Below, in pieces: positions 1 to 13,646 of a stretch of 60,339 nt of DNA (its first letter is position 1; every line of letters begins with the position of its first letter). The position numbers and the translations under genes were made by a program. Below the pieces are notes generated by a model. That model was not told the DNA's origin, ran no database searches, and saw only the letters and a program-made list of their open reading frames with translations. Source of the DNA: Mesotaenium endlicherianum. Taxonomy: Eukaryota > Streptophyta > Zygnematophyceae > Zygnematales > Mesotaeniaceae. The stretch spans positions 55,082 to 115,420 of the forward strand of contig WELA01009072.1 in the NCBI GenBank assembly GCA_009602735.1, written 5' to 3'.

Positions 1-104
1 CCCCTTCCTCCTCCTCCCCCTCCGCCCATTCACCCCCTCCACGTCTCAAACTTCTTCCAAGTGTCATATCCCTCCTCCGCTGTTGCTCGCGCGCGCTGAT
101 GCAG

Positions 105-3100
105 CTCATCCAGCCCTACAGCGAGCGCAAGGCTGCCGTGCTCAGCTTCATCGACTCCGTCTCCAGCTCAGGCCAGGGCCAGGGGCAGGGCCAGGGCCCC
201 GTTCAAACACACATAGAGCCCATCACTCAGGCAGTGCCCCAGAGAGGCTCGACCGACCCCGGCTTGGACTGCATTGTGGTGAGCTCTGAGACTGTCAGCG
301 GGGCCAGGGCCCTAAATGCTGCCAGGGCCAGCAACGGCGTGCAGCCTCTAGAGGTACAAGCTTGCTGCCCACTGCCTGCTGCCCTCTGCCCGCTGCCTGC
401 TGCCTGCTGCCTTGTGCTCTTTCTGAGAAGACGCATGTGGGCCCAGCTTGAGAACGCATAGCATTTTAGCGGAAGCGTCTCTCCTCAAGCGTGTGGCATA
501 CTCTTCGGCATGCATGCATGACCACTAGTAGTGTCCATTTTGTTTGTTTGGTGCTGTAACTTTGGCTTGGGCCACCACATGTGGCGTGCTTGAAATGCGC
601 CATCAGCTCTGGGATTCTTTTTTATTGGTCGCGCGTAGTGATGTCGATCCGCGAGACGGTGTGACTGAATAAGAGTCATCTAGTATCAAGAAACTGGGAG
701 ATTTAGGCTGCTTAGAGTCTACAAGAAACGACAAGGTAGAAGCAGTGAGTGCCCACACGCATACATCGTAAGTATCTGGAATACATACATGGGTGTACAA
801 CCGTAGTTTACCATATATTTATGATCCATGTGTGTATTCCTGTCCGTAGGTAATATTTATCCCCAAATATACGTGTACGCATAGAGCTGCAATTTTGTCT
901 GAATTCGCTCAGACCCTTCGGAAATTGCTTGTGCTGGTGTGGCAACTTGTTCAGCCAGCTCATAGTGAGGTGTCAAATTCTCCAGGTTTGATCCATCAGT
1001 GTTTCCTTCTGCGGCTTATCTCGTCTGCTGCAGTCAGTGGCTCTGGATGACAGGTGGCACGCGTGAGACATGGTAGACGAGACTGAGTGAGCTCCTTCAA
1101 TAGTTCATGACTCGTGTCAGGATGGACTTGCATCACACATCATTGGGGGCGCAGGCGTTCCAGCTTGTTGGGTTGATCCTGTTACTCACAGTGTTGTCAA
1201 AGTTAATTGTAGTCACATGGAAGCACTTTCAACAGGATTTGTTGCACATAGAAGAGGAAGTGCTAGTACACCCCCAACACGCACACAACACAAATACACT
1301 CACACATACAAGGTCTCACATAGGAGTCGCTTGTACATGGATGCACAACTTTGGACACACGTGTAAGCAGGTGCAGTGATGGATCCTTACCCTTACCAAA
1401 TTTTGGGGGTTTCCTGGAGTTATTTTGACTTTCTAGCCTCATTACTGAAGAACAACAAGTGTGTATGTCTATGATTGTGCGCATGGTGTGCATGTGTGTG
1501 TGTGTGCGTGTGTGTATGCCCGTACCAGCTGGTGGTGGTGGACACGGTGGCGGCAGAGGAGGACACGGCAGAGGGCAAGCTGAGCTCCACCCTCATGCGT
1601 CGCCGCGCTCTCGGCACTCTCCTTCCCAGGTCTGTGCTTCTTCCTCTCTCCTACTGCGGCTGCCGCTGCCACTGCCACTGCTATGCCCGTGCTCTGCTCT
1701 GCTGCTTGAGGTCCATCACTGCACCATGCCGTCCATCGCAGTTCTGTCGCTTCCTCCTCCAGGCCTGGCCTCGCCACCAACGTACCCGTTGTCCAATTCC
1801 TCTGTCTACTGTTCGTTTCCCTTCTCCTGTTGTCTTTGCTTCCTTCCTGCTGTGGTGTGCTGGCTCTAATGCCTGAAGCTTGGGTAGCGCGAGATGGGCG
1901 GGGTGGGGGGCGAGTGTGCTTCGCCTGGCCAAGTGTGCGTCACATGCGAGCTCCTCCAGGCCACATGGGGCCGCCTTCTAGACGTGCTCTGAGCTTTCCC
2001 GGCAGGCTTCTTCACAGCAAGTGCTGCATGTTAGTAGCATCTCTTTTCCCAGAGCCTCCTCTTGCTGGCGTCTCCCTGCCGTGCCTGTGTGGGTGCCAGA
2101 TGGGCTACGTGCTGTCTGGAGCATGAACGCATGTCAAGCAATACATATCTGCGCATGCGTGTATGTATGTGCGCGTATGTATGTGCAAGGGTGCAAGTGT
2201 GCATGTATGTCTGTGGCCAGCATTTTGCACTGGCTTCTCGTTCTCCAGAAACTGGCCCTTGTTCCTGTCTGCAGAGAAACCCGGGTGGACTACCGCCGGC
2301 TCCAGAGGGGGCCCCTGAGTACAGGGCCCTACATGATAGGCCTGACGGGTGGCATCGCCAGCGGCAAGTCGTCGGTCCGCCAGCTGGCACTGCAGATGGG
2401 TGCGGCGGTGATCGACTGCGATGTCCTGGGCCATCGATCCTACGAGATTGGCACGCCCACTTACGACGCCATTGTCTCCGCCTTTGGCCGCGAGATTGTG
2501 CGGGCAGGTGCGAGTGCCCCTCCCTCCCTCCCTCTCCTCCCCTCCTTAACTCCCTCCTCCCCCTCTCTCCCTCGCTCCCTCTTTCTCATTCACGCTCTCT
2601 CCATCCCCTGCTCGTCTACGCTGCGCCGAACATAATCCCCTGAGCAGAGTTGCCTATGATACATGGTTTGGGCAGTTCTGCTATGGTCTCTGTGGTACAA
2701 AATATGCAGGGGATGAAGTTTTGTCGATGCACGCATTCACAGAAGGGCCCAGGAAATCTAATGTTCTTCATATTCCTCCTTCTCCTCCTCCTCCTCCTCT
2801 CTTCCCTAATTCCCTCCCTGCCTCCCTCTGCCTCCCCCCTCCCGCTCCCTTTGCCACTGCCTCTTCTCCTCCCCTTCTCTCAGCGACACCAGCCCCAGCG
2901 TACCGCGCCACCCTCGGAGAATGAGTTCGATCCTTATGAGTGTACTACAACCAACCGTTTTCTTCCAATCAGGGCCCTCTCATTGCCCCTCATTGAATAC
3001 CGAATCAAGCAGTTATAAACTTTTCAAAACTGCCGTATACTCGAGCAATCAAGCACCGACTTATTCTTTCCGGAGACTGCATGCGGCGGCTGCGTGCGCA

Positions 3101-4857
3101 GATGGCAGCGTGGACCGCGCCGCCCTGGGAGCGCGCGTGTTTGGCAACCCCGCGCAGCTCGCGCGCCTCACGGCCATCGTGTGGCCAGCTGTCAAGCGCT
3201 TGGTGGCCGAGGAGCGGGAGGCCCTGGCGGAGAGCGGGGGCGCCGACATCTGTGTGGCAGAAGCTGCTGTCATGCTGGAGGCGGGCTCTCAGGACGGTAT
3301 GGACGAGGTCTGGGTGGTGTTCACGCCACGGGACGCGGCCAGAGAGCGCCTGATGGCTCGCAACGGGCTGAGTGCAGAGGACGCCAACAAGCGCATCCAG
3401 TCGCAGGTGTGAAGGGTGGGGCTGCGGCACATCATTTGCCCTCTGCTCCATTTGATTTAACGTTGTATGTGCGTACATGATACACTTCGAATAAAACAAT
3501 AAATATACGTGTATATATATTATTTTATATATGTAGATGCATACCAAAGGGCATTCTTGACAGTCATGCATGCGCATATGTATATGCACATGAGCGTATC
3601 AAAGACGCACATGTGAGTTGGCCCCGCATGATTGCTTCTGTGGACAAGCCCGTGTGTATCTGCCCTCAGGCCCCTCAGGCCCTCCTCCTTGTCCTCCTGG
3701 TCCCGCAACCGCAGATGACCTCAGCCGAGGGCGTTGCTGTTTCATGGGCATTTGACTCCCGTTGACCTCCTTCCTTCATCCACCCCTGACCCTCCTTTGT
3801 GCACCCTGGCCCCGCACCGCAGATGAGCTCAGCCGAGCGTGTGGCGCGCGCAGACGTGGCCCTCTACAACGGCGGCCCCCTGGACGACACCAGGGTCCAG
3901 CTGGAAGCTGCCTGGAAGCTTCTCCAGGACCGCGTGGCGCCTCTTCGGGGCGCCTGGCAGGCGGCGCCCAGCAGGCATCCCCTGTGGGCGCGCTGGGTGG
4001 CTCTCCTCAGCCGCCTGGGAGTTGCGTCTACGAACAAGAGCGAGGGCGAGGGCAAGGGCGCAGGCGAGGGCCTGGCAGAGAAATGGTGGCGCGTCCTAGA
4101 GGGGCGCTACGGCGAGGGGCAGCGGCACTACCACAGCCTGGCACATGTCCAGGCGCTGTTCCGGCTGTACCACGAGTAAGAGCACGCTGCGTGCCCTTTC
4201 TCCCTCTCCGTCTCCCGCTCCCTCTTATTCTCCCTCTTCCCCCCAACCATCTCCCTCTCCCTCTCCCTCTTTCTCTGATTGTCACCTCCCTCTCTTAAAC
4301 CCTCTTCCTCCCCCTCTTGCTCTTGTCCGTCCTCTCGCTTGCACCCTTGCGGGTTTCCGTCCTCTCGGGCTCTTTGTTGCACTGCCTCTGCTCCTGATCG
4401 GGGAGAAAGCACAATGAACTTGGAGGAAATGGCGACACCAGGCAGAAGCATCTCAGCATCTCTCACTGGCCTGGTGAGATGAGGCTGGATTGTAAGGTTA
4501 AAGGTGTAACGCACTGGAGTATGACCCGTGCAAAGGGGTAGAGCCGATGCTGTGCTCGAAAGAAAAGGGCCGTATGTTGGCCCGAATGACAAACCACAAA
4601 CCAGATGCATGCTCTGAATGTTCCGGATGTCCTGAGACGTTCTATGGGCGGACCCCAGGTGAAAACAGCTTGTGCGCTAGTAGTCAAAAGGGGCCGGAGG
4701 GAGTGCCGCTGACATGTGCTGCAGTGCTGCTGCTGCATGATGCGCTGGGCGGCAAAGGTCTAGAGAGGAAGAAGAAGCAGGGGCCAGAGCTAGGTGCTGG
4801 GCACGAAGACAAGATAATACACAGAAAGGAAGAGATGGAATGTTGGGAAATGTGAGC

Positions 4858-4889
<32 letters not shown>

Positions 4890-6984
4890 CATAGCTCTGT
4901 GTGGCGATTATAAGCTCTTGTCCTCCGTGTGCCTCTCATGTGTGAGCAAGGCACGTCCGCCTCTTTGGTCCGCCTTGTGTGTGTGCTTGTGCCAGGTCAA
5001 TTCAAATGTTTTTGCCTCCCGTGGTCTGCCATGCATTTTGTGCATCAGCCCACTGGCATTTTCAAATGTGTGCGCTCTGGGGGGACTAAACATGTGTCTT
5101 TGCGTTGGCAACCTCGCGTACACTGTTCTCCATTATTGCTAGTCTACGAACAGTGCATGCACTCGTGCACTTGTAACAAATGCGTACTTCAATATGCACG
5201 TGGCGGCTGAAAAGTTGTGCATTTGCGCGTCCCATGTCACGCGTCCCTGGCACCACCTACTTCTAATCACCGGCATCGGTGATATGACTTAAGGTGCATA
5301 TATTATAATTTAAGGTGCATGTATACGGGACGTGCTGACCACAATATAATATGATGTGCATGCCATATTACGCACTCCGTAACATGCATAGCAGATCAGT
5401 ATATGCATTTTGTAACGCTCGACAATAAGAAGGCTGTGCACAAGTCGTGGGCTGACTGGCTTATTGCATGTCTGTGTGCTTTGGAATTTGCGGCTGCTCA
5501 GGTACGCGCACTTCATACAGGACCCCGCAGCCGTACAGCTGGCTATCTTCTTCCACGACGCCGTGTACGACCCGTGCTGCACTGTCAAGGGAGGGAATGA
5601 GAGGGCCAGTGCCGACCTGTTCGACGACTTTGCTGCTGAAGCTTCCCTCCCCAGCACTCTGGTTCGTCTATCCCTCCCCCTGTCCCCTCCCCCTCCACCC
5701 TGGCACCTTGATGTATCAATTGCTCCCCTCTTCCTCTCCCCCTAGCCCCCTGCAATCTGGACCGTCAAATCTTCCCCTTTCTTCTTCCCCCTCCCCCAGC
5801 ATTCTGACCCGTCATATATTAGCCCCACTTCACCAAGTTCCCTTCGCCCCCTTTTTCAGATCTCCCTCCTTTTCACCTTCTTCATGTTAATCTCCTTCTG
5901 CTTCCTAACCTATTGGAGGAAACCAGGCGAGCAATATGCTGTTAAAGATGCGTATGAGGTGCATCAGCAGCACCTCTCTGGTGGTGGTCGTGAGTCGTGG
6001 TTCAGCTGTCCTCACTGGCCATCCGGATCGCAGTGAGGAAAGCTTTCCACGACAAATATCGTGTACGAGAGATATTTCGTGCAAGGGAAACCTGGCACGA
6101 GGCAGATAAGAAGTATATGGAGGGGTTTGAGCATTCCAGGACACCCAGGCCAGTGACGATGCGAGGCGAGTGTACAGACTCGCGCGGGAAATACTTTATC
6201 AACAACATTCGATGTTGAGAAGCCATTGCATAAGCCCAGCGGATCCTGTTGTATGTCCTTACTTTGCACTTCCTGTCGCGGGCATGGGCTGCGGGCATGG
6301 GCTGCAGGCACAGGAGGTGCGCAAGTACATAGAGCAGACAAGCGACCACCTGGCAGCGCACGGGGCCTCGGGCGACCTGGCGTGGTTTCTGGACCTTGAT
6401 ATGGGTGAGTGAGCCGCGAGAAATGCGTAGAAAGTTTGGAGCATCCTTTGCTGGGCACCATTGCTGAATGACTGCTCTTTGCTGCTCTCATATAACTCTG
6501 CATAAGTAGCGTATACTCAACTTTTCCTTGGAGGTTGTGTTTCACTCTCAGCTCCTTGCACAGAGGATGGTTGTCATTGTTGACTCAACAGAGAAGATGT
6601 CCTTTTCTATAATTTCTCATATATGTTTGAAGTGAGCACTTAATGATAACAGGCTTCATAAAATTCTTAGGTTTATTTGAAGCCTGTGTGGGTGGGTATA
6701 GAGGTGGGTATAGAAGCCAAGGGCAGAGGCTCATAATGGCTGGACAATGTCTTGTGTGTGATTGTGCAGCTGTATTAGGAAGTCCAACTGATGAGTACAG
6801 AGCATATGCAGATGCTATTAGAAAAGAGTATGGCCACATTGATGATGCCAAGTTTGCACGCGGGCGTCGCAATTTCTTGCAAGCCTTGTTGGATGCTCCC
6901 CAAGTTTTTCATACAAAGCCAATGCAAGCAATGCTCGCAGGCAAACTTAGGAATAATGTATTGGCGGAGCTTGCTCAATTATAA
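105..6984 (+). CDS. COASY: CoA synthase (PPAT-dephospho-CoA kinase) fused to an HD phosphohydrolase, 5' end missing
   Basis: Exons 105-353, 1529-1629, 2275-2507, 3102-3406, 3823-4175, 5502-5661, 6308-6404 and 6770-6984 all have GT-AG borders and join in one frame (1713 nt, 570 aa plus TAA). Exons 1-2 encode the C-terminal part of eukaryotic phosphopantetheine adenylyltransferase (IVVSSET, then KLSS-LMRRR). Exons 3-5 encode dephospho-CoA kinase: P-loop GLTGGIASGKS, VIDCDVLGH, DEVWVVF and ERVARADV. These domains catalyse the last two steps of CoA synthesis. Exons 5-8 add a COG4339-type HD domain with HYHSLAHV, FFHDAVYD, FLDLDMAVLG and AIRKEYGH. The kinase end and the HD start share exon 5, so the fusion is genuine. 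The substrate of the HD part is unknown. The start codon and the N-terminal half of PPAT lie left of the window; bases 1-104 are the end of an intron. Confidence 0.9.
4858..4886. repeat. (GA)n microsatellite in a COASY-HD intron
   Basis: An uninterrupted run of GA dinucleotides lies in the intron between the exons ending at 4175 and starting at 5502. It is ordinary intronic simple sequence. Confidence 0.9.
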
Positions 6985-9417
6985 CCATCATGATCATTGT
7001 GATTGAAGGTCATGGGCTGCCGTCTTTCTTACAACAAGTAGGAACCAGCGCATGTCGCTATATTTAAGGATAGGATTTGAACTTCCTTTTTTTCCCAAGT
7101 GAGATCCTCAAACTTTGAAGTATTTGAAAGTTCCATCAGCGCTTGTAGTCCTAATTACTGTCATGTCTACATGGTCTACATGTCAAGACTCAAACATGAT
7201 GTGCAAAACCTTCCCACACAGTATTTGCTCGACACCCTATTTTTCGCCCGTTGGTCCATGCACAGACATGAATAAGTTCATGAAGAATCATGGATGTTTC
7301 TTTTGTGTATATTGTTACCCTTTTTAGCGAAAAAGTTTCTCATATTGGAGATAGATCTCTAATGGTTGAAGTATGGACCCTCATTTTCTATTTATTCCAC
7401 GTAAATCAAAACAAGGGTAGATAAGGTGAGAGCAAAAAAAGAGAACGTTTCCAGAATGTGTGTGAATCTTTAGAAGCCTTTTCCATCCACCAAGAAGTTG
7501 TTTCCATGTGGGCACTAACAAAAAAGAAGAAGTTGTGTTGAGTCAATGTTCATCTTAGAATGCTTTGCACATGTTTGTCACAGAGACCTTACTATGACTA
7601 TAATACCTGATTATGTATGCCAATAGCAATTTCGAATACTTTCAGATTAAGGTCGAGGGGTGGTAGAGCGTAGTTGACATTCATTTTGACAATGTGAAAG
7701 GGTAAATCAAATACTTTGTTCATGTCAAGATTGAGTTTATTATGGCAAGCAAAAAATCTTATCACAAATTTGATTCAAATTTGTCATTGACGCAATCGTC
7801 ACGTTGACAAACCAAATGAAATCCTAAGTCGTCATTATAAACGGTAGCAAAATAGTGAGCGGAATTACCACCTATCCACCCTTTGAGGTCAGGTTAAGTG
7901 CGAGTGTAGGTTTATTGCGTAACGTTTGGCCCTTGGGAGAGGGAAAAGGGAAAAAAATGTGCGCCGCAAGTTGATGCCATATTAGGGTTACATCTTGTGT
8001 ATTGAAAGTACAATATCCAAATTTTGTATGTAGTAGGTATTGCGCGAATTAAGCCTTCAAAAGTGTGCTGGACGGCGACCTTATGAATGCGAGTTTGAAT
8101 GTGTGATATAATAAGTAGGATAATTGATAGGTGGGTAGATCCTTAGGTTTTGGTTAATGGTATGAAAGTAGTTTTAAATTTGGCATGTTAAGCTATAAGA
8201 CGTCAATATCAGCCAATATGAACTATTGTCAATACTTTATTGACATGTGTAGAATATGCATTGTTTGCATGAATAATAAATAATTTGGAATAAAAAAGAC
8301 ATGGAATGCCAAAAGTTCTTGGCACGAAAGGCTTGAAGGGTTTCGCCGGGTAAAAAGTAGAACAACATCTAGACCTTGTTCCGAAGATCGACATAAACAA
8401 AAGTGGTAAGACGAACAATATGCGAACTGCCGCTAACATGACGTCCGATGAAAATTATCCCGGTCTCGACCGGACTTGGCCGAAGTGTACTTCCTGGTAC
8501 TTCCAAAAGAAGCAGGCTTTTGCAGCTGGTCCTGGCCCACTCTTGCCACGTCGTGGAGGCCTCGTCATGGGTCCACTTAAATACAATTACTAGTGTCCTC
8601 TACAGTCCTCTACGAGGATATGTTCAAAGCCGACACAATCGGCTACACCTTTTAATCCAGAAAGAAAAGGTGTCATAATAACTCTTTTTGGATCAGAGGG
8701 CAGAAAATCCGGGAACGAAGCAAATACGTTAAAGTTGCCTAAAAATGGACATATAATCTTCGCCAGCCGCTTGTAAGTTCAACATCAAGCATACCTTTCA
8801 ATCCAACTACTTCATTTTCACGTAATTTTGAGTCGGTTGCCTTGCAGTTTAATGTGCGTCCTGATCGTTAATGATATATGAATTGCATGACGAGGATTTG
8901 CGAGGAAGCAAAAGGAAGAGCTTTAACCTGGTTTAACCCTGGTTTAACCCAAACAAAACTGAACAGGAATTGATGTGAACACCACGTCAGCTTCAGAGCA
9001 TGTCCACGTGGGCAGCACGAAGTGGCACGAAGCTGCACGAAGCAGTAGTAAGCGGTATGAGAAAGTGGGCCATATTAAAGCTGACTGCAACGGACTGCAG
9101 CAATGCTGCATCAGATGTCATCAGTCAGCGTCGGTGGGCACTCGGCATCAGCAGGCATCAGACTGCAGTGAAGGCCATGGTGAAGGCTGGTAAAGACCAG
9201 CTATCTCTTGAACAACTTATTAGCAACTGTCACCGGATGCAAGCGACCGCGACTTTGACTTCTTTAGGCTTGTCTAGCGGTAAAGTGTCGCGTGCATACT
9301 CTCGAGGGCTGTTTATAAATTAGACTGGTTCTTCCTTCATTAAGGGTTCTATTCAGGATACGGTCTGTTGTCGTTCTGCAACTTGATCAAGTCACTCTTA
9401 GCTCTTCTGGCAGGGCA
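6985..9417. other. Intergenic region between COASY-HD and ACX4
   Basis: This is 2.4 kb of more AT-rich DNA. It should hold the 3' UTR of the left gene and the promoter and 5' UTR of the ACX4-like gene. Short open frames, for example near 9000-9323, have no recognisable domain and no splice-supported continuation. I see no RNA gene or transposon here. Confidence 0.6.
9312..9320 (+). promoter_or_regulatory. TATA-like element upstream of ACX4
   Basis: TTTATAAAT lies about 100 bases upstream of the proposed ACX4 ATG at 9418. The distance suits a TATA box with a short 5' UTR. It is one AT-rich match, so support is weak. Confidence 0.3.
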
Positions 9418-12400
9418 ATGGATAGACTCGCCGTTATTGCGCGGCACCTTCAGCCACCTTCGGAGGTGGAGCATGATGAAAATGAGAGTGAGTCCAGCCC
9501 TAGACTATTACACTGGCAGACGGAAGGGCACGAGAGTAAATAACGTAAATGAAGTCCAGTTAAGTGCATAAATGGAAGAAAATCTACATCCTTTCATGCC
9601 TCTTGCGTTCTTATGTGTGACGATTGTTGCTTCCCTTTTGCCTCATCCATCTGAGACCTGGAAGAATCGATATTTTTTCATCCTCATGTACGCTGCAAGT
9701 CCTGCTGGAATAAGTTATGTATGTCTGCTGACTTGGGAGCAAGAAAGTTGGGTGAATGCTGTGAGATGTAGACAACGCGTGACTTGTGCACGGTGAAGGG
9801 AGCACACTTTGGCAGTCACCGACAGGAATACTATGAACCAACTGTTGCAGTGAGCTGGACAATGCTTCTGCAGGCAGCAATCACTGTTATTATATTGGGA
9901 ATAAAAAATTAGATCATGAATATACCGCGTCATATATATAAGGTATTTACGGCAGGAAGAGGTGCTTGCGTGGCAGGCATATTGTGCAAAGAGGTGACAT
10001 ACTCCGGGGTGCAGTCACTGGATGGAGGAGGAGGAGGAGGGGTGAGCCTCATTACGGGCTCTGCTGCTTTCCCCCAGGCCACTCCTGCAGCAGTCTTCCC
10101 CAAAGCAGTCCATGACTACTTCAAGCTTGACGAGCTCCTCACTCCAGAGGAGCGCAGCATCCGCCAACGAGTGAGGGTGTTCATGGAGACAAACGTCGCG
10201 CCCATCATGACAGAGGCACGTGCTCTGCCTGTCTTTGCTGCATCCGTCTCAGAATGAATGCAACGTATGCACCAGGCTGATTCCACCTGGCGGCTGCTGC
10301 TGCTCCTGCCGTCCGTATCCTCTGTACTTACTCAGGAGGCCTCTCCCAATTTTTCTCCCCCTACTAGCATGTGCTGTGTCAGCTGAGCACAGGGGAGCAC
10401 TGCAGTGCTGCCACGTGGCCCTCAGCCAAGTGGAGGTCCTTCAAGCTCTCCTTGTGCTTGGTCGATATCACCTTTGACAAATGTGCTCGTACATGTGAGC
10501 ATAATACTTCCACGCAGGCTGCTGCTGCCATTGCTTTCCCCCGCGCTCACTAGAAGGCCTCTCCAAACTTTCACTCTGGGGGCCTGGTACACAAATCTTG
10601 CTCAACTTCCTGCTCAGTCATAGACGCATATGTCGGCACCTAAGTCAGTAGCCGTATGAACGTTTGAAGTCAAAAAAGCTGGCAGGGTTGGCAGGGGGTT
10701 GGCGGGACATGGGACATGGGTTTGTGCTTAGGAAAGCGTAAGGATATCCGTACTGTTGACACGCGTAGTACTATTGGTGCTGTGTTGTGCGTGACGATGA
10801 ATATTTGTGCGTGCTGTTTTTCCCACGCCTGTGCAGTACTGGGAGAAGGCCGAGTTTCCCCATCATCTCATCCCAAAGTTTGCGGAGCTCAAGGTGGCGG
10901 GGATGACCATCAAGGTATGGCCTCTTCTCTGCAGCCCAGGCCTTGTCACGCCCCACTGACCCGCAACGGGTCAGAAGAGCACGCTACGAGGAAACTGGGC
11001 ACGCCAGGACACCCCTCTCAGCCAGTGTGCCGCTTTGCTTCCTTCGAATTGCAGGTGGCACTCTGCACGCCTCGACTGGTGATCTGATTCTCCGATGCAC
11101 AGAGGGAGCTTCTCACAGAACCTAAATTGTCTCCTTGTATGAATGAAACATAATGTAGACCTGCTAGTACCCGTAGATCTGCAGCTGCAAGAGAAGAAGA
11201 AGCTCCCTGGGAGGGGGGAGGGGGGTGGGGTGTTCCATCTGTTTCTCAGGCTGGCTAGCACCTTAAATAGGGCATCCCGCCAGGAGGCAGCACTTGCAGC
11301 TGGCGGAGTCAAGGGTGGCCCTGCTGGGGATTAGCTTGCCAGTTGGCACCGTGAAGGGGCTGCTCAAATCAATCACCTGCGGGGGTTTGGTACCAGTCTT
11401 GACACTGGGTGGCTGTGAAGGATGCAACAGAGAGGGGGGGGGGAAGGAGACGGTTGGGCAGAGGGTGATAAGTCTGCGCGTAGAGCTTGAGGGGAGACTG
11501 CCTCCTTTGGAAAAGAGGAGAGGTAGCAAAGAGGCCCCCGGGGGGGGAGAGGGGAGAGGGGGGGGGCAAGGGACATGAGTTGTGCTTTCTCGGGCAACAA
11601 ATGCAGGAGCAGCCAGCCTCCCGGCGAGTTTGCATGCAGTTGTGCAAAAGGTGAGGCGTGACCGCCAGCACTGTGAGGGAGGGGCCTGCCTGCCAGTCAG
11701 TCATCAGAAGTTCCATGCGGTGCTGTGAACGGAGGGGGGCTGCAGGGGTACGGGTGCCCGGGCATGTCGGTGGTGGGGTCGGCCATGGTGGTGGCGGAGT
11801 TGGCGCGCGTGGACGCGTCGTGCTCCACCTTCCTCATGGTGCACACCTGCCTGGCCATGCTCACCATCGGTCAGTCCGTCCGCCACCCAGCGTCTCCATC
11901 CCTCTCCCTCTGCTCACCTCCACTCTGCAGCACTCGCCCCTTCCGGCCCTTTTAGTGGCACTCGCGCGGCTGGGCTGGGCTGGCTGGCTGCTCAAGCTGC
12001 ATGTCCCTGGCTATGCCCACCATCTGTCGCTCAGCCAGCCATCTAGCTCTCTCTGCCCGCCTCCACCTCCTTTCCACATCATTCGCCCTTCTTGCCCCTC
12101 CTTTCTGCTCAACGGCATTCACCAGGCAGCGCTCGGGGGCTGGCTGGTCAAGCTGCACGCGCCTGGCCACGCTCACCGTCAGTCGTTCCCTCTGTCTCTG
12201 CCCTACCTCCTTCCAGCAACACTCACCCTTCGTAGCTTTGTTATGACACTCGCCGTGCTGGTCTGCCTGGCTGGTCAGGCTGCGCGCGCCTGGCCCAGCT
12301 TGCTCCCTGTTGGTGGGTGGATAGCTCCAGCAGCAGCCGGAGGAGGCTTAGATGCACCCACCCACCCACCCACCCACCTGATCATGTTGCACATTTACAC

Positions 12401-13268
12401 CAGCCTCGTGGCCCTACCTCTGGATGCCCGCCTCTGCTTGGTGCCAATGGCCCGCCCGTTGTATGTGATATGTGGGGAAGGTGGGCCGAACTGCACGGCA
12501 GTGCTGCCCACCTCTGCAGAATAGTGACATGCTTTGAAAGGCTGACACCAAAGCTGCGATGTACTGCCTGGAGGATACACGCATGCATGGCCCCTCCGCA
12601 TCTGCCACCTGCCGCAGTCCCCTGCTAGCTGGCTTGCAAGCCAGCTGGCGAGACCAGCAGCTCCGGCAGCTGAAAGCGCCGGCCCCGGTGAGGGTTGTGC
12701 GGCTGCTGCAGGAAAGGGGAAGGAAAGGGACGGGTCTGAGTATGGGAATGAGGTTGGGTGTGGGATGGGGACTTTCTGAAAAGAGGGAGGGAGGAAGGGA
12801 GGGAGGGAGGTCTTGCCGCCTGCTGTCGGGTTTAGGGTCTGCGCACTCTGCATGGCACTTGCACGGATTTGCTGCATGGCAGACCGAAGCACACCCGTGC
12901 TGTGACATGTACACACATGCGTGCATGGACACGCACACCACCCAGCCCCGGAGTCTGTGCCCTCCCTGGAAAGAGCAGCTGTTGACAAGATAAGCTGATG
13001 GCATCTGATGAGAATGGCTTCCTCGCGTCGAGCACGAGAGTGCCTAGGAGCTTTTAAGAGTAGGCCGGCTGCAGAGGTGCAGCTATTGGGAGCAGAGGAA
13101 GCGTGAACCCTCACACCGGATCTGTGTGTGTTTGCACGTGTCCCTGCACGCTTGCTAGCACAGCCAACCGTGCATGCACGCCTCACCTGCATGTACGCGC
13201 GCACACACAGACACACACACATACACACACATACACACACACGCGTGCGCGCGTGCGCGCACACATAT

Positions 13269-13300
<32 letters not shown>

Positions 13301-13603
13301 GCAGAGCAAAGTAGTGGAAGCTTACCCACGGTGGAGCCATGCACCCACACCTGTGCAAATGCAGAAATGGATGGATCCACAAGCAAGTGAAAGTGGGTGT
13401 GTCTAAAGGAGGGACCACTGACTGAGTCAGGGCCAGCTGGGTGGTGACGCAGCGTTCTGCGGCAGCGAGGAGCAGAAGCAGACGCTGCTGCCATCCATGG
13501 CTGCCCTCAAGGAGATCGGCTGCTGGGTGCGCATGTCCACCCTCCCCCCCCCCTAGCTTGCGGCTTTGCTTTAGAGTCCATGACACGGCCGGGTTCAGTG
13601 TGT

Positions 13604-13646
<43 letters not shown>

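Noticed and set aside
1459..1876. Long cysteine/valine- or histidine/threonine-rich open frames, also at 13100-13730 and 16600-17020
   Set aside because: They are translations of TG/CA microsatellites and pyrimidine-rich introns; the real exons lie in other frames with splice borders.
9000..9323. 107-codon open frame upstream of ACX4
   Set aside because: No domain, no homologue recognised and no splice continuation; probably chance.
10042..10078. A 36-bp intron ending at the strong acceptor CCCCCAG at 10077 in ACX4
   Set aside because: It would remove AFPQ from AFPQATPA, which is conserved in plant ACX4, and is too short for an intron.
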